Shown: piece by piece, positions 13,226 through 14,009 of the stretch
Numbering within the stretch: position 1 is the stretch's first letter
Layout of the letters: each line of letters begins with the position of its first letter
Source: Lysobacterales bacterium
GTDB lineage: Bacteria > Pseudomonadota > Gammaproteobacteria > Xanthomonadales > Marinicellaceae
Reading direction: 5' to 3'
NCBI GenBank assembly: GCA_026990095.1
Contig: JALSIL010000389.1
Location: 1-14,009, forward strand
DNA: 14,009 bases
Position numbers and translations under genes: made by a program
The notes under the pieces: generated by a model
The model's database searches: none
What the model was told of the DNA's origin: nothing
What the model saw: only the letters and a program-made list of their open reading frames with translations

Positions 13226-14009
13226 TTAGACGATTTGTGGTTCGACTTTAAGTTTGATTTTAAACTTTTGATTGACAGAACGAATGGCTTCTTTGCTAAG
13301 GCTAATGATTTCTTTTCCTGTTGAATCACCATAATTGACAAGCACTAAAGCGTGTTTGTCTGAAAATCCACATTCGTGCATTCTGTGCCCTTTAAAACCA
13401 CAGGTTTCAAGTAGCCATGCAGCACTTATTCTAAAGTGATTGTTCTCAAGAGGGTAGGAAACGAGGTCAGGGTATTTTCTTGCCAGTTTCTTGTGGTGTT
13501 TTTCATCGATGATGGGGTTGTTATAGAAACTGCCAACATTAGGAATTTCTTTATAATCTGGCAATTTTCTCTGTCTAATGGTTGTCACGACTTCTGCAAT
13601 GTCTTGAAAACTGGGTTCTAAGATATTTCTGGCTTGCAGTTCGTCTTTAACACCGTCATAGGCAAGATTTATTTCTGCTTTTGGTGTGAGTTCAAAAGCT
13701 AAACGGGTAATTATCCAAGGATTTTCTGTCTCTTTAAAAACACTGGTTCTATACATGAATCGGCATTCATCATTACTTAATCGTTGAAATTTTCCTGTTC
13801 TGTAGTTGAATATTTCAACCCAAACAATTGTTTCTTTAATTTCAGTGCCGTATGCACCGATATTTTGCACGGGAGCAGCACCTACTGTACCAGGAATAGC
13901 GGCTAAATTTTCGATGCCACCTAAGCCTTTTTTTACTGTCCACATGACGAAATCCGCCCAAATTGAACCGCCCCAAACAACTGTTAAGCCATCAACCACA
14001 CGGGCATGA
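13226..14009 (-). CDS. murB: UDP-N-acetylenolpyruvoylglucosamine reductase, C-terminal part (5' end outside window)
   Basis: The frame runs off the window edge at 14009; a GTG at 13999 is an internal valine codon. The N-terminal FAD-binding part, probably 80-90 residues, is missing. MurB reduces enolpyruvyl-UDP-GlcNAc to UDP-MurNAc with NADPH, in the cytoplasm, for peptidoglycan. Visible signatures are G-L-G-G-I-E-N-L-A-A-I-P-G-T-V-G-A-A-P-V-Q-N-I-G-A-Y-G, then C-R-F-M-Y-R-T-S-V-F (active-site Arg, E. coli R159), N-V-G-S-F-Y-N-N-P (Ser229 equivalent) and V-E-P-Q near the end (Glu325 equivalent). All three catalytic residues are kept. The protein stops only three residues after the glutamate motif, without the longer E. 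coli tail. Confidence 0.93.
   Translation of the reverse strand, partial: HARVVDGLTVVWGGSIWADFVMWTVKKGLGGIENLAAIPGTVGAAPVQNIGAYGTEIKETIVWVEIFNYRTGKFQRLSNDECRFMYRTSVFKETENPWIITRLAFELTPKAEINLAYDGVKDELQARNILEPSFQDIAEVVTTIRQRKLPDYKEIPNVGSFYNNPIIDEKHHKKLARKYPDLVSYPLENNHFRISAAWLLETCGFKGHRMHECGFSDKHALVLVNYGDSTGKEIISLSKEAIRSVNQKFKIKLKVEPQIV

Noticed and set aside
13999..14009. GTG at 13999 as the start of a complete 257-residue MurB.
   Set aside because: The frame stays open to the window edge (H-A-R before the valine), and MurB needs an N-terminal FAD-binding part that is absent here, so the gene is simply cut off by the window.

Overview
The window is a gene-dense, mostly housekeeping stretch of an A+T-rich bacterial chromosome. 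The order trpB-trpA-accD-folC, an RlmG-type rRNA methyltransferase, an E. coli-like GyrA with its GyrA box, and a PcaF/PaaJ-type thiolase all point to a gammaproteobacterium. Two small secreted proteins carry modules and a C-terminal ending (...IFTNGFE) that I associate from memory with Lysobacterales/Marinicella-type bacteria. A Marinicella-like organism is therefore a reasonable but unproven guess. No tRNA, rRNA, CRISPR array, transposase or complete mobile element was recognised.

Layout. (1) 1-3995, + strand: the 3' end of trpB, then trpA, accD, folC and a PHP-domain phosphoesterase (TrpH/RNase AM type). Every junction overlaps (ATGA, ATGA, 23 nt, GTGA), so this is one translationally coupled operon joining the last two steps of tryptophan synthesis, the first committed step of fatty acid synthesis and folate polyglutamylation. 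(2) 4011-5135, - strand: rlmG, with a good -10 box in the divergent spacer. (3) 5201-6551, + strand: a 54-residue secreted DUF4124-like protein, 13 nt upstream of a cyclic-nucleotide-binding-domain/EAL fusion with a complete set of catalytic residues. (4) 6650-9211, + strand: gyrA. (5) 9212-9786: an ATTCCC-N8-GGGAAT repeat hairpin, then a very A+T-rich gene for a four-helix membrane protein, preceded by a possible seven-codon coupled leader. (6) 9787-11001, + strand: an isolated 3-oxoadipyl-CoA thiolase-like gene. (7) 11136-12484, - strand: a two-gene unit encoding secreted proteins, a 91-residue repeat protein and a 352-residue protein with tail-fibre-like modules. (8) 12635-13198, + strand: a GNAT acetyltransferase, convergent with (9) murB (13226-14009, - strand, N-terminus outside the window). 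A 14-bp perfect hairpin lies between the last two.

How the parts relate. Regions 1, 2, 4 and 9 are core metabolism, translation, topology and cell wall. The accessory material is the sensor-phosphodiesterase pair (3), the membrane protein insert (5) and the secreted pair (7). I found no convincing defence, CRISPR or phage system. The observations most worth following are the secreted pair with its shared C-terminal ending, the His-to-Asp change in the PHP enzyme, the cNMP-EAL fusion with its small secreted partner, and the A+T-rich membrane gene with its coupled leader.
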